NCBI GenBank assembly: GCA_946811185.2
Contig: OX328107.1
Span: 24,263,587 to 24,327,586, forward strand
Source of the DNA: Hippopus hippopus
Lineage: Eukaryota > Mollusca > Bivalvia > Cardiida > Cardiidae
Direction: 5' to 3'
Length of the DNA: 64,000 nucleotides
Within the stretch, counting starts at the first letter, position 1; every line of letters starts with the position of its first letter. Both the position numbers and the translations under genes were made by a program. Below the pieces are notes generated by a model. It was not told where the DNA came from, did no database searches, and worked only from the letters and a program-made list of their open reading frames with translations. This document shows, piece after piece, positions 11,689 through 24,900 of the stretch.

Positions 11689-11903
11689 TTAACCTTCTAT
11701 CAGACAACAAATTTTAAACTCATCCCAAATGAAAAAATTTTGCAGACCACAAATTAAGTGTAGCTCAAAAGATGAAATTTGACTTTGTAAGATAGAAACA
11801 TTGTGGGAAAAGAAGAAAATGACGCTTACTAGCATTCTCTTCTTTTCCCACACTCCTTTCAAAATCCTTCTTACACAATGTCGTTGAAACACAGAGTAAA
11901 AGA
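11689..11903 (+). mobile_element. A229 MITE, diverged
   Basis: TTAACCTTCTATCAGACAAC at the left; hairpin with a GACGCTTACTAGC tip; right end decayed. Confidence 0.75.
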
Positions 11904-12406
11904 TAATATGTTCCATGTTTGTTTCTTGCTCAGAACATCACACAATTAATTATAAATTAAAGCTTTTACGAAAAAAAAAAAATGTAAGTTTGAGGTTAAA
12001 TAACTTACCTTTGGTGTTCATTTACCTATCCCCTACTACTTTCACTATCTCACCTTATTTCAACTCTTTAAATCAACATAGATATGAACTTAAGAAGGCT
12101 TTAAAATAAACATTGTGAAAAATAGATGAATTGTTCAGGATATGATTGAAAAATCTTACCAAGATGAATAAAGAAAACAAACAGTGTGGCATAAAAGAGA
12201 CTCATTATCATTAATTATCCCTTGCCACAATGTTCACGCAAGCGATGTGTTCCAAGACACACCCCCCCCCTCTCAAAAAAAAAAAAAAAAATCTGCAGAA
12301 GGCTAACAATTCTAACCAACTTTTGCAAAATTTTTAACATCAATAAATCTCTATCACATGCAATAACATTTCAACAAAATTCATTTACAAATGTGTATCA
12401 GCATTT

Positions 12407-12624
12407 TTGTCCCTTTACCAAACAAATCAAAGTTTTAATAGCCCTGAGAAAGAACCCTTTTGTAAACATTGTGGGAAAGGGAGAAAATGCTGGTAACCAG
12501 CATTTTCTCCTTTTCCCACAATGTTTTCTATCCTTTGAAAGACAAATCCCATTTATTCATTTGTCATCTGCAGCTGCTTTTGGTGCACCCAAGTTCGGAA
12601 TTTTGTTGTCTGGTAAAGAGCTAT
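12407..12624 (-). mobile_element. A229 MITE, strong hairpin
   Basis: GTCCCTTTACCAAACAAATC at the left; perfect core GGTAACC near 12497; right end CTGGTAAAGAGCTA. Confidence 0.88.
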
Positions 12625-13077
12625 ACAGTGCATTGTTGAATTGTTACCATCAAAACACATCCCCGAAAAATTTACCCTATCCTACAGGAACATTAATTTT
12701 TGTACCTTGCAAAACTTAACAAAAAACAATAAGACTGGGAAAAAGCTGGTCAGATCCTTATCAATAGGAACAGCCGACTACTGCTACATTCTGGCTTACA
12801 TATCCCTAAAATGACAATTCCACCAGTATTTCATCCTGTCAACCATGTACATGTATATACATAATCCTAATCCCAAAAGAAAGATACTAATCCCAGATGA
12901 AAAATAAGGAAAGTCTTGAATTAGGCAATTGAAATAATTAATTTTGTAACAAAAATCTAATTTCAATAACAGATATTAGTAAATCCATTATTTCTGGTAC
13001 CCTTTCAGTTTGGCAGCTTTTAGCCAAATAGAAACTTTGTTCGTATGTATATCAAATACTGAAATACTATTCATTCC

Positions 13078-13299
13078 ATTAACAAACAATTCTATATTTT
13101 TATGATGCTGATGAAGAGGGATTTTGAAAACATCACGGGAAAATGAGAAAATGCTGGTAACCAGCATTTTCTCCTTGTCCCATGATGTTTTCGACCCTTC
13201 CAAAGAAAATATCCATTATTTGAAACACATTAAACTTATTTCCTGCAAAGGCTCTTAATGTAAACAAGCCTAATATTTTGTGTACAGGTAAAGAGTTGA
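13078..13299 (-). mobile_element. A229 MITE
   Basis: Left end shortened (TTAACAAACAATTC). The hairpin has the variant flanks CATCACGGGAAAATGAG/CTCCTTGTCCCATGATG, that is, paired (compensatory) changes in both arms. Right end GGTAAAGAGTTGA. Confidence 0.82.
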
Positions 13300-13585
13300 A
13301 CAAGTAGTTCCAGAACAAGGAATTCCAAAAAATACCACCCATAATTCATGTTCTATCACTTACTTCATTACTTTTATATTACAAAAACGAGATACAGAGA
13401 TACTCCCATTTCAAATTCAACAACAAAAAAAAAAGGATGTTTTGATTTGATGTCAAGTTAAAAATGTAACAAAAATTGGCTGTATGCATATCATTGTATG
13501 ATTTCAAAATAGGATGAAAATGATGAGTGAAGTATTTGTGAAAGCAAATTTTGCTTTCAACAGAAGCCACTGTCGATAAACTTTT

Positions 13586-13788
13586 TTAATTACTCTGGGA
13601 AAAAAGCCTTTAAAAACAATGTTGGGAATGGAGAAAATGCTGGTTACTAGCATTTTCTCCTTTTTCAACAATGTTTTCTAACATTACGAGGGGGAAAAAA
13701 AAAGTCATATGAGCAACATATAATTTGTTGTCTACAAATGCCTACAATTTGGATGAGTCTAGGATTTTGTGATTTGGTAAAGCTTTAA
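13586..13788 (-). mobile_element. A229 MITE, shortened B-arm
   Basis: TTAATTACTCTGGGAAAAAA at the left (terminus deleted), good hairpin, right end TTTGGTAAAGCTTTAA. Confidence 0.82.
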
Positions 13789-14443
13789 CACTACAATGTT
13801 GTCTGATGTATTTATGTATTAGACTTTCATTCATGTTGATTATCTGAACCAATGTCATCTGCTTCCGATTTATTTCTGAAGGTACTGACATCACACAAAA
13901 TATACCAACATAACTGTTTGAATGCTAAACAATTTTGTCTTAATCAAAAAATATCATCATCAAATGACAATGTGAAGTTTACAAGGGAATTTTTATATAA
14001 AAAGGGAGAATTCTGTCTACACCAAAGGGAACTCCTGTTTACACAGAAGGGGAACTCCTGTTTACACGAGAAAGCATATGCAACTTTTTATTTCATATTG
14101 ATGTACATTTCTACAAATTAGGGCAGACAACAAGGAAAACATTGTAGCAGAGTACTGACCATCATGAGCAGTTTTCCTCATGTGTCGGAATATTTTTGCA
14201 CCAACAATGTAGGTATGTTTAGAATATAAAATAGTAGGAGAAACTGTAAAATGTGCATATGAGATAAAAGAAATAATGTGGAACAATTTTGCATATACAT
14301 GTATTTTTATGTTTGAAATGGAATGTATGTTTGTCATATGTTTGTCATATTTTACAAATGTGCACAATTTTAAAGATTAGACTATAGATTTATAAACAAC
14401 TTATCCATCAGAGAGTTGATCAAGACATACCTAGCATTAAATT
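13789..14443. other. Unassigned stretch with a short direct repeat
   Basis: Contains two adjacent copies of GGAACTCCTGTTTACAC (14028-14064). Otherwise no recognised feature; short frames here lack splice or family support. Confidence 0.5.
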
Positions 14444-14669
14444 CTAATCCCTGACAAGACTGCAAAATTTCAGACTTTTCCAAACTGAAAGCATTTGGTG
14501 ATGACAAAAATATATGGCTTTATACAGGGATTGTTCTGAAAAGGTAGAAAAAGTTGTGGGAAAATGATGAAAATGCTATCACCAGTATTTTTTCCTTTTC
14601 CCACAATGTTTTCAAAAGCTTTCTTCTTCAGGATCTTTAAAACACAAGATAGTTTGGAAAAGGGTTTAT
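14444..14669 (+). mobile_element. A229 MITE, diverged
   Basis: TAATCCCTGACAAGACTGCA at the left; hairpin tip GCTATCACCAGTA; right end TTTGGAAAAGGGTTTA. Confidence 0.75.
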
Positions 14670-15047
14670 TCTAATCAAAAGGATTGGGTTTATTCTAATC
14701 AAAAGGACTGTATTCACAGCCATCAGAAGAGCTCAGACATTTTGCCTTAGCCAATCACACTGCTAGTCTTTCAATTTAGAATAATCTTTTGAATTGAGAA
14801 TGGCTAACATTAAGTCTTAAAAAAATGAGAGATTCTTGGGAAAAAAACTGAATTCCTTCTTTTCTATTTAAAAAAAAAATCAATGGGACATAAAACAGCT
14901 TTTTTTGGAGCTAAAAATTAGCAATCTCATTAACCAATAGGGAGGCCTAAAACTGTCTGGAATGGTTGATGAACCTGGTGTCTTTCAACATTGGAAGAAT
15001 ATAAATTTCTCTCTCGGTTCACAAAGCCCAAAATTACACACACCAGG

Positions 15048-15261
15048 GTCTGTATTCACCAACCATTCCTAAAAAATTAATGATCTTTGTCTCATTCTCA
15101 AGAATTTTCTAGATTTAAAAGTAACACAACTTCTGATTGGCTAAACCAAATGGTTTAGCCAATTTGGTTTAGCCAATCAGAGGTTCTATTACTTTCAAAT
15201 TTAGAAAATTCTACAGCATAAGAATAGGAATATCTGTAAGAATGGTTGGTGAATACAACCC
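15048..15261. mobile_element. Family C fold-back element
   Basis: GTCTGTATTCACCAACCATT at the left and AATGGTTGGTGAATACAACC at the right. Arms of about 90 bp meet at a duplicated TTGGTTTAGCCAAT-type centre. Confidence 0.88.
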
Positions 15262-15459
15262 GAGTTTATTTTTTTTTTCAAAAGGATGATGTAATTAGAA
15301 CAGCCCATTTTTTTCTAAAATTCATTTCTTTAGAAGTCTCAACCGGAGATAAAGTTAAATACTTCATGTATCTTATCCAGCCAACAGAACTGAACTGTTC
15401 TTGAGAAAATCATAAAGCAGCATCAGACCTAGCAAATTTCCTTCTGATTATGTTATACC

Positions 15460-15612
15460 TTAACTCTGTATCAAAAAATCCTATGAAGTAGCAAAAATGT
15501 GATAAGAAGGCTTTGGAAAACAGTGTGGGAAAGGGTCAAAGTGATGTAGTCAATATTTTCTCCTTTTTCTACAACATTTTCTATCTTTCCAAAAACATAC
15601 CTATGATGAACT
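15460..15612 (-). mobile_element. A229 MITE, right-truncated
   Basis: TTAACTCTGTATCAAAAAAT at the left; hairpin poor in the tip; loses the A-arm after CTATCTTTCC. Confidence 0.68.
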
Positions 15613-15844
15613 CTAAATCATGGCATAAATTTGCCCAGTTTGGCTGTAAAAAGTCATGCTCCCAGACATACACCTATTTAGTTGCAACACAGACAATCAC
15701 TGGTTTGACTAACAAAAAGCAGCAGAGGGAGTGGGAAAGGGGAAGAGAAATTTTGTACTTTTTTCTCAAGAACAGATTACTCTGTGGCATGTAGCCATCA
15801 ATAATGTTCTCTATAGCTAAAAATATGATATGTTAAATGGGTCT

Positions 15845-15967
15845 TCAGAAGTAACGAAAATTGTCACCTCCCCTCCCACCTCGATTAGATCCTGGTGGGG
15901 GTGGGGCTGGAGGGGCTTGTCCATTTATATAGCTACTGTAGTCTCCACTTATTCTCCGTCCCGGACC
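15845..15967 (-). CDS. Eps8: Eps8 terminal exon, Pro/Gly-rich, ends in stop
   Basis: 40 codons plus TGA, entering in phase 0 to match the SH3 exon 18 kb upstream. Acceptor TGCTTTCAG. The peptide contains INGQAPPAPPPPGSNRGGRG and ends GDNFRYF. A proline cluster right after the SH3 matches the usual Eps8 layout, but the roughly 200-residue C-terminal effector region does not follow. Two possible internal donors (GAG|GTGGGA near 15884 and GAG|GTGACA near 15875) could splice on to exons left of the window. A possible poly(A) signal AATAAA reads on this strand at 15270-15265, about 575 nt past the stop. Confidence 0.78.
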   Translation of the reverse strand, partial: GPGRRISGDYSSYINGQAPPAPPPPGSNRGGRGGDNFRYF

Positions 15968-18900
15968 CTGAAAGCACAGAGGAAAAGACAAGTTTGATAA
16001 TTTCTTCTGAATGAAAATCCTGCACACTATTACACACATTACTTTGCTTGGAATGTACATTTCCCTTGGAATGCCTATCATGAATGTAAGGACTTTTGCC
16101 TACCACGAATGTAACAAATTTTGCAGACAATGTAGATCATGGTAAGATTGCACAATGTGCAATCTGATCATGAATGTAATAAATCTTGCATACAATGTAG
16201 ATGAAGAGAAGACTGCACAAAATGTGCAATCTGATCACGGATCTGGTAACCAGCATGATTTACAAGACGAATTCAATCCCATAAGATATATTCAAGGTGT
16301 TGTCTGCAAATGTTATCAATACGGTTAATTCTTTACCATGACAAAATGACAAAATTTTAGACCTGTTCAAATTGAAAGCATTTGCAGACGACAAAATAAA
16401 TGTGACTGAAAAATGGAAATTTGTTTTAGGAAGGGTAGAAAACATTGTAAGAAAAGGAGAAAATGCTGTTTACCAGCATTTTCTCATTTTCCCACAATGT
16501 TTTCAGAAGGCTTCTCTGTCAGGGTCAAAAGCATTTTACCTCATAGTAGTTAAAATCAGGTTTAAACAGATCAAGTCATTTATGGTTCAATATCTGAAGC
16601 TAAGGGACAATTTTGTAACATGCCTAAGGAAATTCCCACTGCAACTAGCAAAACTGAATTTTCTCTACTGTCCACATCTTTTTGCAAGGCATTGAAGTTT
16701 CTAAGGCTTCATTACATTTTATGTTAAAGGTTTCTTGTTCTTATTCCCAGTTTCAAAAAAAGACTGTAATACATTTCAACCAAGAGCACTGGTACAGCTG
16801 CTTTTAGAAATACATGGGGCATGTCTTATTCAAAGCAACAGTGCTACATTAATAGAAACAAGAGGGCCACTGGCCATAAAGCACTCACCTGAGTAAAGAC
16901 ATCTAGGATTGACAAAGCTGAAGAGATCCTAGTTGTAATGATGTAAAACATGTGTGTTAGTGACCTACTTTTAGACAGACTTGATCTATTTTTTAAATTG
17001 TCAGAGATATCATCAAAACAAACATTCTGACCAAGTTTCATGAATATCGGGCTGAAAATATGTCCTCTTAGAGTGCAAACAAGGTTCTACTAATACATGG
17101 CCAAGTGACCTACTTTTTGACCCGACAAGACCCAACTTCATACTTGTCCGAGATATCATCAAGACAAACATGTTGACAAAGTTTCATGAGTATTAGATGG
17201 CAAATGTAGCCTCTAGAGTGCACACAAGGATTTTTTCTAAGATTAGGCACAGTGACCTATTTTTTGGTCAGATGTGACCCAATTTCAAACTTGTCAGAGA
17301 TATCATCAAGACAAACATTTAAACCAAGTTTCATGAGTATTTGGCTGAAAATGTTGCCTCTAGAGTGCACACAAAGTTTTTCTAAGATTTGGCCCAGTGA
17401 CCTTTTTGACCTGATGTGACCCAATTTCAAACCTATACAAGGTTTTATCAAGACAAAGATTCTGACAAAGTTTCATGAGTATCGGACTGAGAGTGTGACC
17501 TCTAGAGTGCAAAAAAGGTAATTGTTGACATCTGGATGACGTACACAGCACGATCACAAGTTGACCTTGAACACTTTGTGCTCAGATGAGCTAAAAAGGG
17601 CACAACTGTGTCATAATAATTTTGGTAGCTACCTACTCTATTGATATTGGTTCCAATCTTTGAAAGTTGACAATAACCCCAAGTTTGAAGTAAATATAGT
17701 AATTACAGAGATGTAAGAAAATGTCAAAGTTTTTGCCTAGTAACAATCAAGCAGACTATGATAGGGCCATGACAATACTTCAAGGCTTTCTTTGACAACA
17801 GCTGTGCCAACAAAAAATTAGGTGAAAATGAAAAATTATAACTAAAGACATATTTTATTTTACCAATAAAAATCATTTAAAACAGTGATGAATATATAAA
17901 AGCGAGTCAAGCACATCATTAAATACTGATACTGAACAACCAAGCAAGAAAGCTCCATACAAAATAACATATATAATTATGTCTATATCATAGCATACCT
18001 TATCATGCAAATATTAACCCCAAGAATGCTCAAATCATTTAACACTTGAAACATATTCATGGCAGACGACTTTGAATACATCCTTGTGAAAAAGAGGTAA
18101 ATTAACTTAAAACATGAGAACAACATGTGAAAACATTTGAAGAAATTGCTCGCTCTTTACAAATTCTTTGTTTGCCCCAAATGCTTTTTTAAGTTATCGA
18201 TCTCAATACAAGATGACATTCTGAATCATTCAAATTGAATGTACTTGCTGACACCTTTACATTTTAGAAAACATTCCCATTTTAATAAACCTGATGAAAA
18301 AAGCTTTGGGAATATAGAGCTTAATTGCTAAAATACTGGTTACCAGGATTTACTTCGTTTCTGAAATATCTTATACTCTATCAAAGACAAACATGAAACT
18401 GTATCATTTAAGCAACATGTAAATTGCTGTCTGCAAATGTTTTGAATTTGGACAAGCCTAAAATTATGAAGTCTGGTAAAGGGTTAACTCTTTAACAAAC
18501 AATAAAATCTAAGATTGGTCCTGACTGAAAGCATTTGCAGAAGACAATTTAAATGTGGAAAAAAAAAAATGAAATTGGTTTTTGGAGGGATAGAAATATT
18601 GTGGTAAAGGGAGAAAATGCTGGTTACCAGCATTTTTTCCTTTTCCCACAATATTTTCAAAAGTCTTCTTATGTGGGGTCGTTAAAACAAATTGTTTGGT
18701 AAGGGGTTTGTACAGCATAAATCTAACCTTGATCTACAATTTCAGCAAGAAGCATACAGGAGTTGACTTTAGCATTCTTAGGGATAATACGGAAAAATGA
18801 CACACCAAATATATTTACCAATATCTTGTACAGCATTTTGATATACAAGTCATACTCTGTGAAAAGGGGGTTTAATGCATCTGCAAAATGTATTGACTTA

Positions 18901-21900
18901 GATCATTTTGCACAGGCTTCGCAGGCTGACCTGTGTCAAAACCTTTTGCTTTTTGTAAATTTTCTACATGTCCAAGGACTATTCCATCTCTTAATTGAGT
19001 TGGTCGTCAGACAAAATGGATTTTATGGATCAAAAATTATGTGATGACTTGCTTGGTATAATGCATCACGGAGATGCATACAATCCCCTTTTGCCAGAGC
19101 ATGACTCAAATATAACATCTGGTTTGATATTGTCGTAAGTGGGATATCAAACCCAAGGTAAGATATTCTTGTAGTCTGAACAAAATTTTGTAAATGGAAT
19201 CAATATTTCTTCCCTATTTAAAATACTATCCATAAGTAATGAAAATAAAACACCAAACATCAAATAAAAAAAAGTAAGTTTTTGTTGACATACATGTATC
19301 CAAAATTTGCCATTTTTACCTAGATGTGAAAGCTCCAAATTACCTGGCAAAAAAATTTATATTCTTCCAACTTGATTTGCAGATGACAAATTACATGTAA
19401 CTCAATGAAAATTGTCTTTTAAAGAGTAAAACGATATTATGAGAAAAGGAGAAAATACTTATTATCATTTCAAATCTTTAAATGTATAACAATCCTTTCA
19501 TTCTACTAAACCTTAAGCCTTTATGAAACAACACCCTAAAATAACAACCTTGAAAAAAAAGACGTTAAAAACCACTATGGGAAAAGGAGAACATGCTGGG
19601 AACCAACAAATTTTTTCCTTTTCCTGAAAAGTTTTCTACCTTTGAAAACAAATCCCATAATTTAAGCCACATTTATTTGTCATCTGTAAATGCTTTCAAT
19701 ATAGACAAGTCTACAATATTGTCATCTGGTACAGAGTTAAGCCAGAACTTCAATTTTTGTAGAATTTAGCATTTTATTCTACATTTTATTATCTTAAAAT
19801 CTGTAAGATTTTCATCAGTTTTTCTTTCATTTTTTTTTTTTTGAGTATTCTCCCAATATGGGAGATTTATTTTTCCAGTTATTTTTTTTTTTCATGCTGC
19901 TACATTTTGTAAGCAAAAGCTGTTGATATACAAATTCTTACAATGGTTAGTGTAGACAAATATAGCATGCACTTATGTTCATTAAAAAAAAAAAATGCAC
20001 CTGCACCAACTGCCTTTGAAAAACAGTTACAAAAAGGAGCAACTACTTGGTTTTAGCAATTTCTCCACTTGCCATATTTATTTCAAGTTGATCTTATAAA
20101 TCTATGGTTATTTTTCTTTTGTGAGCCAGTGGTAAACATGATGTTTTAACACAAAGGAATCCAACATTGCTAACAGAATCAATTAAATAAAATGGATCAT
20201 TTTTTTCAACCAGCACATTATGCCTCTTTTTCAAAAATGATGACATTTGTGGCCAAATTGCCTGTAATAGGCAATTTTCCTTTGCAAGAGTCATTTTACA
20301 TTTATTTATGTATTAAACCTTGATCAATTTAGATTATCAGTATTTTACAATTACTTTTTCCAAGTCATCTACTGATAACTTTGTCAGGAGGTAATGGGCT
20401 TGTCTTCGGCAGGACAAATAAAGTTATCTGCAGCTGCAACTTAAATTTCGAACACTAATTTCCCCTGTATTCCTAAAACATACATTTCCTTCACCAATAA
20501 TTATTGATCATTTTCCTTACATGTTATACAATATCCAACATGAAATGCATTAATAACTTGGCAACATCTGAAAAAAGTAAAACACAATTATATTACACGT
20601 TATCTCATGTTATTCTAAGAATATGTATTATCCAATCAACTAGTTGTGAAAATTTCTGAAACTAGATATCAGAATGGCCTATATAAAAGGTAAGTCTGCA
20701 AGTCAGCCAATCCTGTCTCGACCTTCTAACCTTCACAAAGAATAGCATTTAGAACAATTCAAGGTGATCTTTGACTTGAAAGCCAGGATCAAAATCATAT
20801 CAAGAAATCCAAAAAAGGTGCACCTAAAGGTCATTTTATGCCAAATATGCAGAGAATTCCAAACCTTAGGTACTAAAAAGAAGATTTTTAAAGTTTTCAG
20901 TATCTTTCAATTTTGTTGCAATAACAACCACAGTTGTTAATGGAATCCAATTCTTTGAAGGAATTCTAAAGGGGACCATGACAGAAATTTCAGAGGAATG
21001 TGGTCAAAATTGGTTCATCAGTTTCGAGTTTTAGTTTGCCAGTAACTTTTGTCAGTCCCGGTCCTAGTTTAAGATTTCAGAGTCCATAAGATGACAAATT
21101 TGGTTTAAGAGATGAGAATATCTATTTTACACTTACTGATACTTGGTAACATATTCTTACTAAAATATTTTTGCTAAAGGCTTGCACTGATCAAACAGCA
21201 ATGTCTCACTGATTGGTATCAAGAGGTTTGGTCTAGTTACGTTAGCAAAAAAGATGTTTGAAATAATAGTTGACTGACACACTAAAGACAGAGCCATGAA
21301 ATGACCTCAGCAGTCTTTGCTTAGTAGAGCTAAAAATCATCCTTTTGGAATTATAAATCAATTCAGTGTCCCATGAAATTGTTGATTTTGGAAATATGAC
21401 ATAATTTATGGTGGAAGACTTTCTGCGAAACTACTGTATTATTACTGAACAAAACCAGACTTGAAATGCCTAATACTTTTTTTTTTCTCCCTTTAAGACA
21501 AACTAAGTCCATTTCCATTCTTCAGAGCTATTGATTAATACCAGAAGTAAAGTCATACTGTACAAGTACCCACAAGATATATGTGATACCGCTCTGGGAA
21601 AAAGGGGTTTAATGCATCTTCCTAATGCACTTTACCAACGCGAGTCATTGCATAAAAGACTTCCATCTATTTTGTCTAAATAACGGATGAATCAGGCATA
21701 GAACTGTCTATCGACATGCAGAAAATTTATTTGTTGCAAAATTTTTTTCAACCCAGGTCAGCCTGCACACTCCATGTAGACTGATGTGGGTCCATACTTT
21801 TTGCAGATGCATTAACCCTTTACCACATGGCAAAATTTAAGACCTATCCAAATTGAAAGCATTTGCAGACAACAATTTCATAGTGGCTCAAATGACGCAA

Positions 21901-24900
21901 CTTTTCTTTGATACGGTAGAAAACTTTGTGGGAAAAGGAGAAAATGCTGGTTACCAGCATTTTCTCCTTTTCCCACAATGTTTTCAAAAGGCCTCTTTTT
22001 CAGGGGCGTTAAAAGGCGTCATTGTGTGGTAAAGGGTTAAAAAATGTTTTCACAGAGCATGACTAATATGTAAAGTATGGTACGTGTATGAGGTTTCACT
22101 CTTTCACCGTCAAATAAATCACTTTTTTGACAGCTTTAATACCTTTCTATTTTATATGCAAAGGCATTCTGATGGTCATTTAGAGTGCAGAAGCTGACAC
22201 TGTGCATGTTCTGTGCATTCTGATCTTGTTCTATGTAGTATGGTAGAACTATTCATGTTGTCTATGTAGTAATTGCTAAAACTATTCATTTTAACCTTGA
22301 GAGTGAAAGAGTCCATAATAATAGAGTATACATAATCTAAAAGACAGCAAGGTAATTTTCCAGTAATATATCTCCCACAGGTAGAACTAGAGCTATCACT
22401 AAACGTGATCATACCCCCCACCAGCTCCTTGTCACAAAACAGATCTTTGTCAGAGAATGCAGAATGGTTTAGTACAAAAGGAAGAGTTGAAAAAAGTTCA
22501 AGGGGAGATAATTCCGCAACAAATCAAGCAGGGTCATGGAAATTGCACATGCACAACTTCATATATATAGGAACACTGTGTGTAAATTTGAGTTCAGTAC
22601 CTGAAAAACTGTCAGAGTATTTCGCCAGACAAATTTGTGTCTACTGACAGACAGACGGACGGACGGACAGACAGCCATGGCGATTCCAGTATACCCCCCT
22701 CTACTTCATTGTGGGGGGTATAATAATGAAACAGGGCCTTTCCATTCCTTCACTTTTTACTAAACTGATCCTTTCACTAGCACTTTCATCAATCCTAAGA
22801 TGGAACTTCAGCCAAACCAGGAATCAAACTTGCAACAACTAGTCTTTATGTTACCAAATTGCAGATATTTACTTCCATTTTTAACAGTATTTCAGTGATA
22901 ACATGACAGTCAGTGTATCCATCCAATATTGGAGGTTACTAACGACCATGATACAAAACCTTTCCATGCCACTGGGTAGATTTCCCAAAGAATTAACTGG
23001 TGAGAGAGGAATGAATCCATTCAAAATGGTTATCATAAATGGAAAAGTTTTTTGCCCACTACATTGTATTAATATAAAACCAAAGAGGAAATACACAATG
23101 GCATTCTATGTACTTATTATTTTATCCCCAACAACTTAAGTATATATCCAAAACCACACTAGGATATTTTTAACCCTTTAGCAAACAACATGGTGTTTTA
23201 TGGCTCTGGCAAAAAAAGAAATTTGAAAACATCATAGCTTTTTCCACTATGTTTTCCACTCTTTAAATGATAAATCCCATTATTTCAGAAACATGTAATA
23301 AGTGGTTTGGAAATGCTTTTAATATGGAATTTTGTCATCTGGTAAAGAGGTAAGTACATGTACATGTATTAAATAAGACAGGTTTTGAAACTTGGAGGAA
23401 AAGATGAACTGCTTGTAACAAGCAATTGCTTCTCTTCCCATGTTTTCACAATACCGGTAATTCACAATAATTCAAGACATGTTTTTTCCTTTCCTTCAAA
23501 TGTTTTCCCCTTTACATTACTTGTACTGACACATGATTGAGTCTAAAATCAGCCTGTGTGGTAATGGCTAGAGAAACAGTCCCAATTTTCATCCCACTGT
23601 TATGATTGCCTTTACACAAATGAACAAAAAAAAAGGAATGCTTGCATATAGCCCCACATTTCTAGTTTGGCAGGGTCACTTGCAGTGTCTGTGGGAGAAG
23701 CACATCAAAGTCCACATCCTCCTAAAGTAACAACATGCATACATTGTAAGTCATAAACCCAAAAAATATTCAGTCTCCTTTTCATAAGTGATGAGGACAT
23801 TTTCAATTATGGGCTTTTTTTTTTATTCTATCCTTAGCTATGAATGGAAAAAGGAAGAAATAAAGAATGAATGCATACAGCCCAAGATTTCTGGTTTAGC
23901 AGCGTCACTTGCAGGGTTTTTGGCAGAAGCATTCCAGAGTCCATATCCTCCCATAGTAGCGACATGCACACAGTTTAAGTCATAGACCCAAAATGTTCAG
24001 TCTTCTTTTCAAATATAACATGGCCATTTCCTATTCTGGGCTTTTTATTTTATTTTTCTTTTATGAATGGGAAAGGAAAGAAAAATGAACAAGTGCTTAT
24101 AACAAAGTCTGGCAGGGTCACTTGCAGCATCTAGGGCAGAAGCAGTTTTCAGAGTCCTAAGATAGTAATGACATGCACACATCTAAGTCATAAACCCATA
24201 GCATTACAAGTTAAAGCACCAAGTAAAACTCATGTTGCTTTTGCAGACAATATAGATCGAGATAAGACTGCACAGAATTTACAGTCTTGATCTTAGATCT
24301 TCACTGGCTGCTTCTGTGTAACATATTCTGGCTACAACAACAATAAAATTGCATTACTTTGGATGTTTTTGTTTTCTGATAGAAATGGTCAAATTCATTA
24401 ATACTGCATTCTAAAGAGTACACCTTGGTAGATCTCACAACATGACATTTTCATGACATACTTTTCATGTCATAGCCATGATATCTTTAACTAGATGTGT
24501 GTCAAGTGTTTTGGCAGAGGAATATGGTGTTCTACCCTAACGTACATACACACAAAAATGTCCAAGTTTAAGAGGAGATAATTCATCATTGCTTCACCCT
24601 TTACCACACAATCCCGAGTTTTAACGACCTCGAGGAAGAAGACTTTTGAAAACGTATTGGGAGGAGAAGATGCTGGTAATCAGCATTTTCTCCTCTTCCC
24701 GAAACGTTTTCTTCTCTGTCAAAGGCAAATTCAATTATTTGAGCCACATCAGCTTAATCATCAATAAATGCTATCAATTACCTTATGTCTAAAATTTTGT
24801 TATGTGGTACAGGGTTAAAAGCATACATCTAAAAATAGTGTTGTGCACATGTACAATTTATGGTAAATAGCAGGAAGACAGACTTTCCATACAGTAACAC

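Noticed and set aside
11995..12110. Possible minus-strand exon ending at a strong donor (AAG|GTAAGT at about 12006)
   Set aside because: All three frames upstream of the donor have stops within 40 nt and no acceptor is apparent.
12222..12719. 165-codon plus-strand frame
   Set aside because: It passes through a poly(A) run and an A229 copy. The peptide is the repeat translation plus AT-rich noise.
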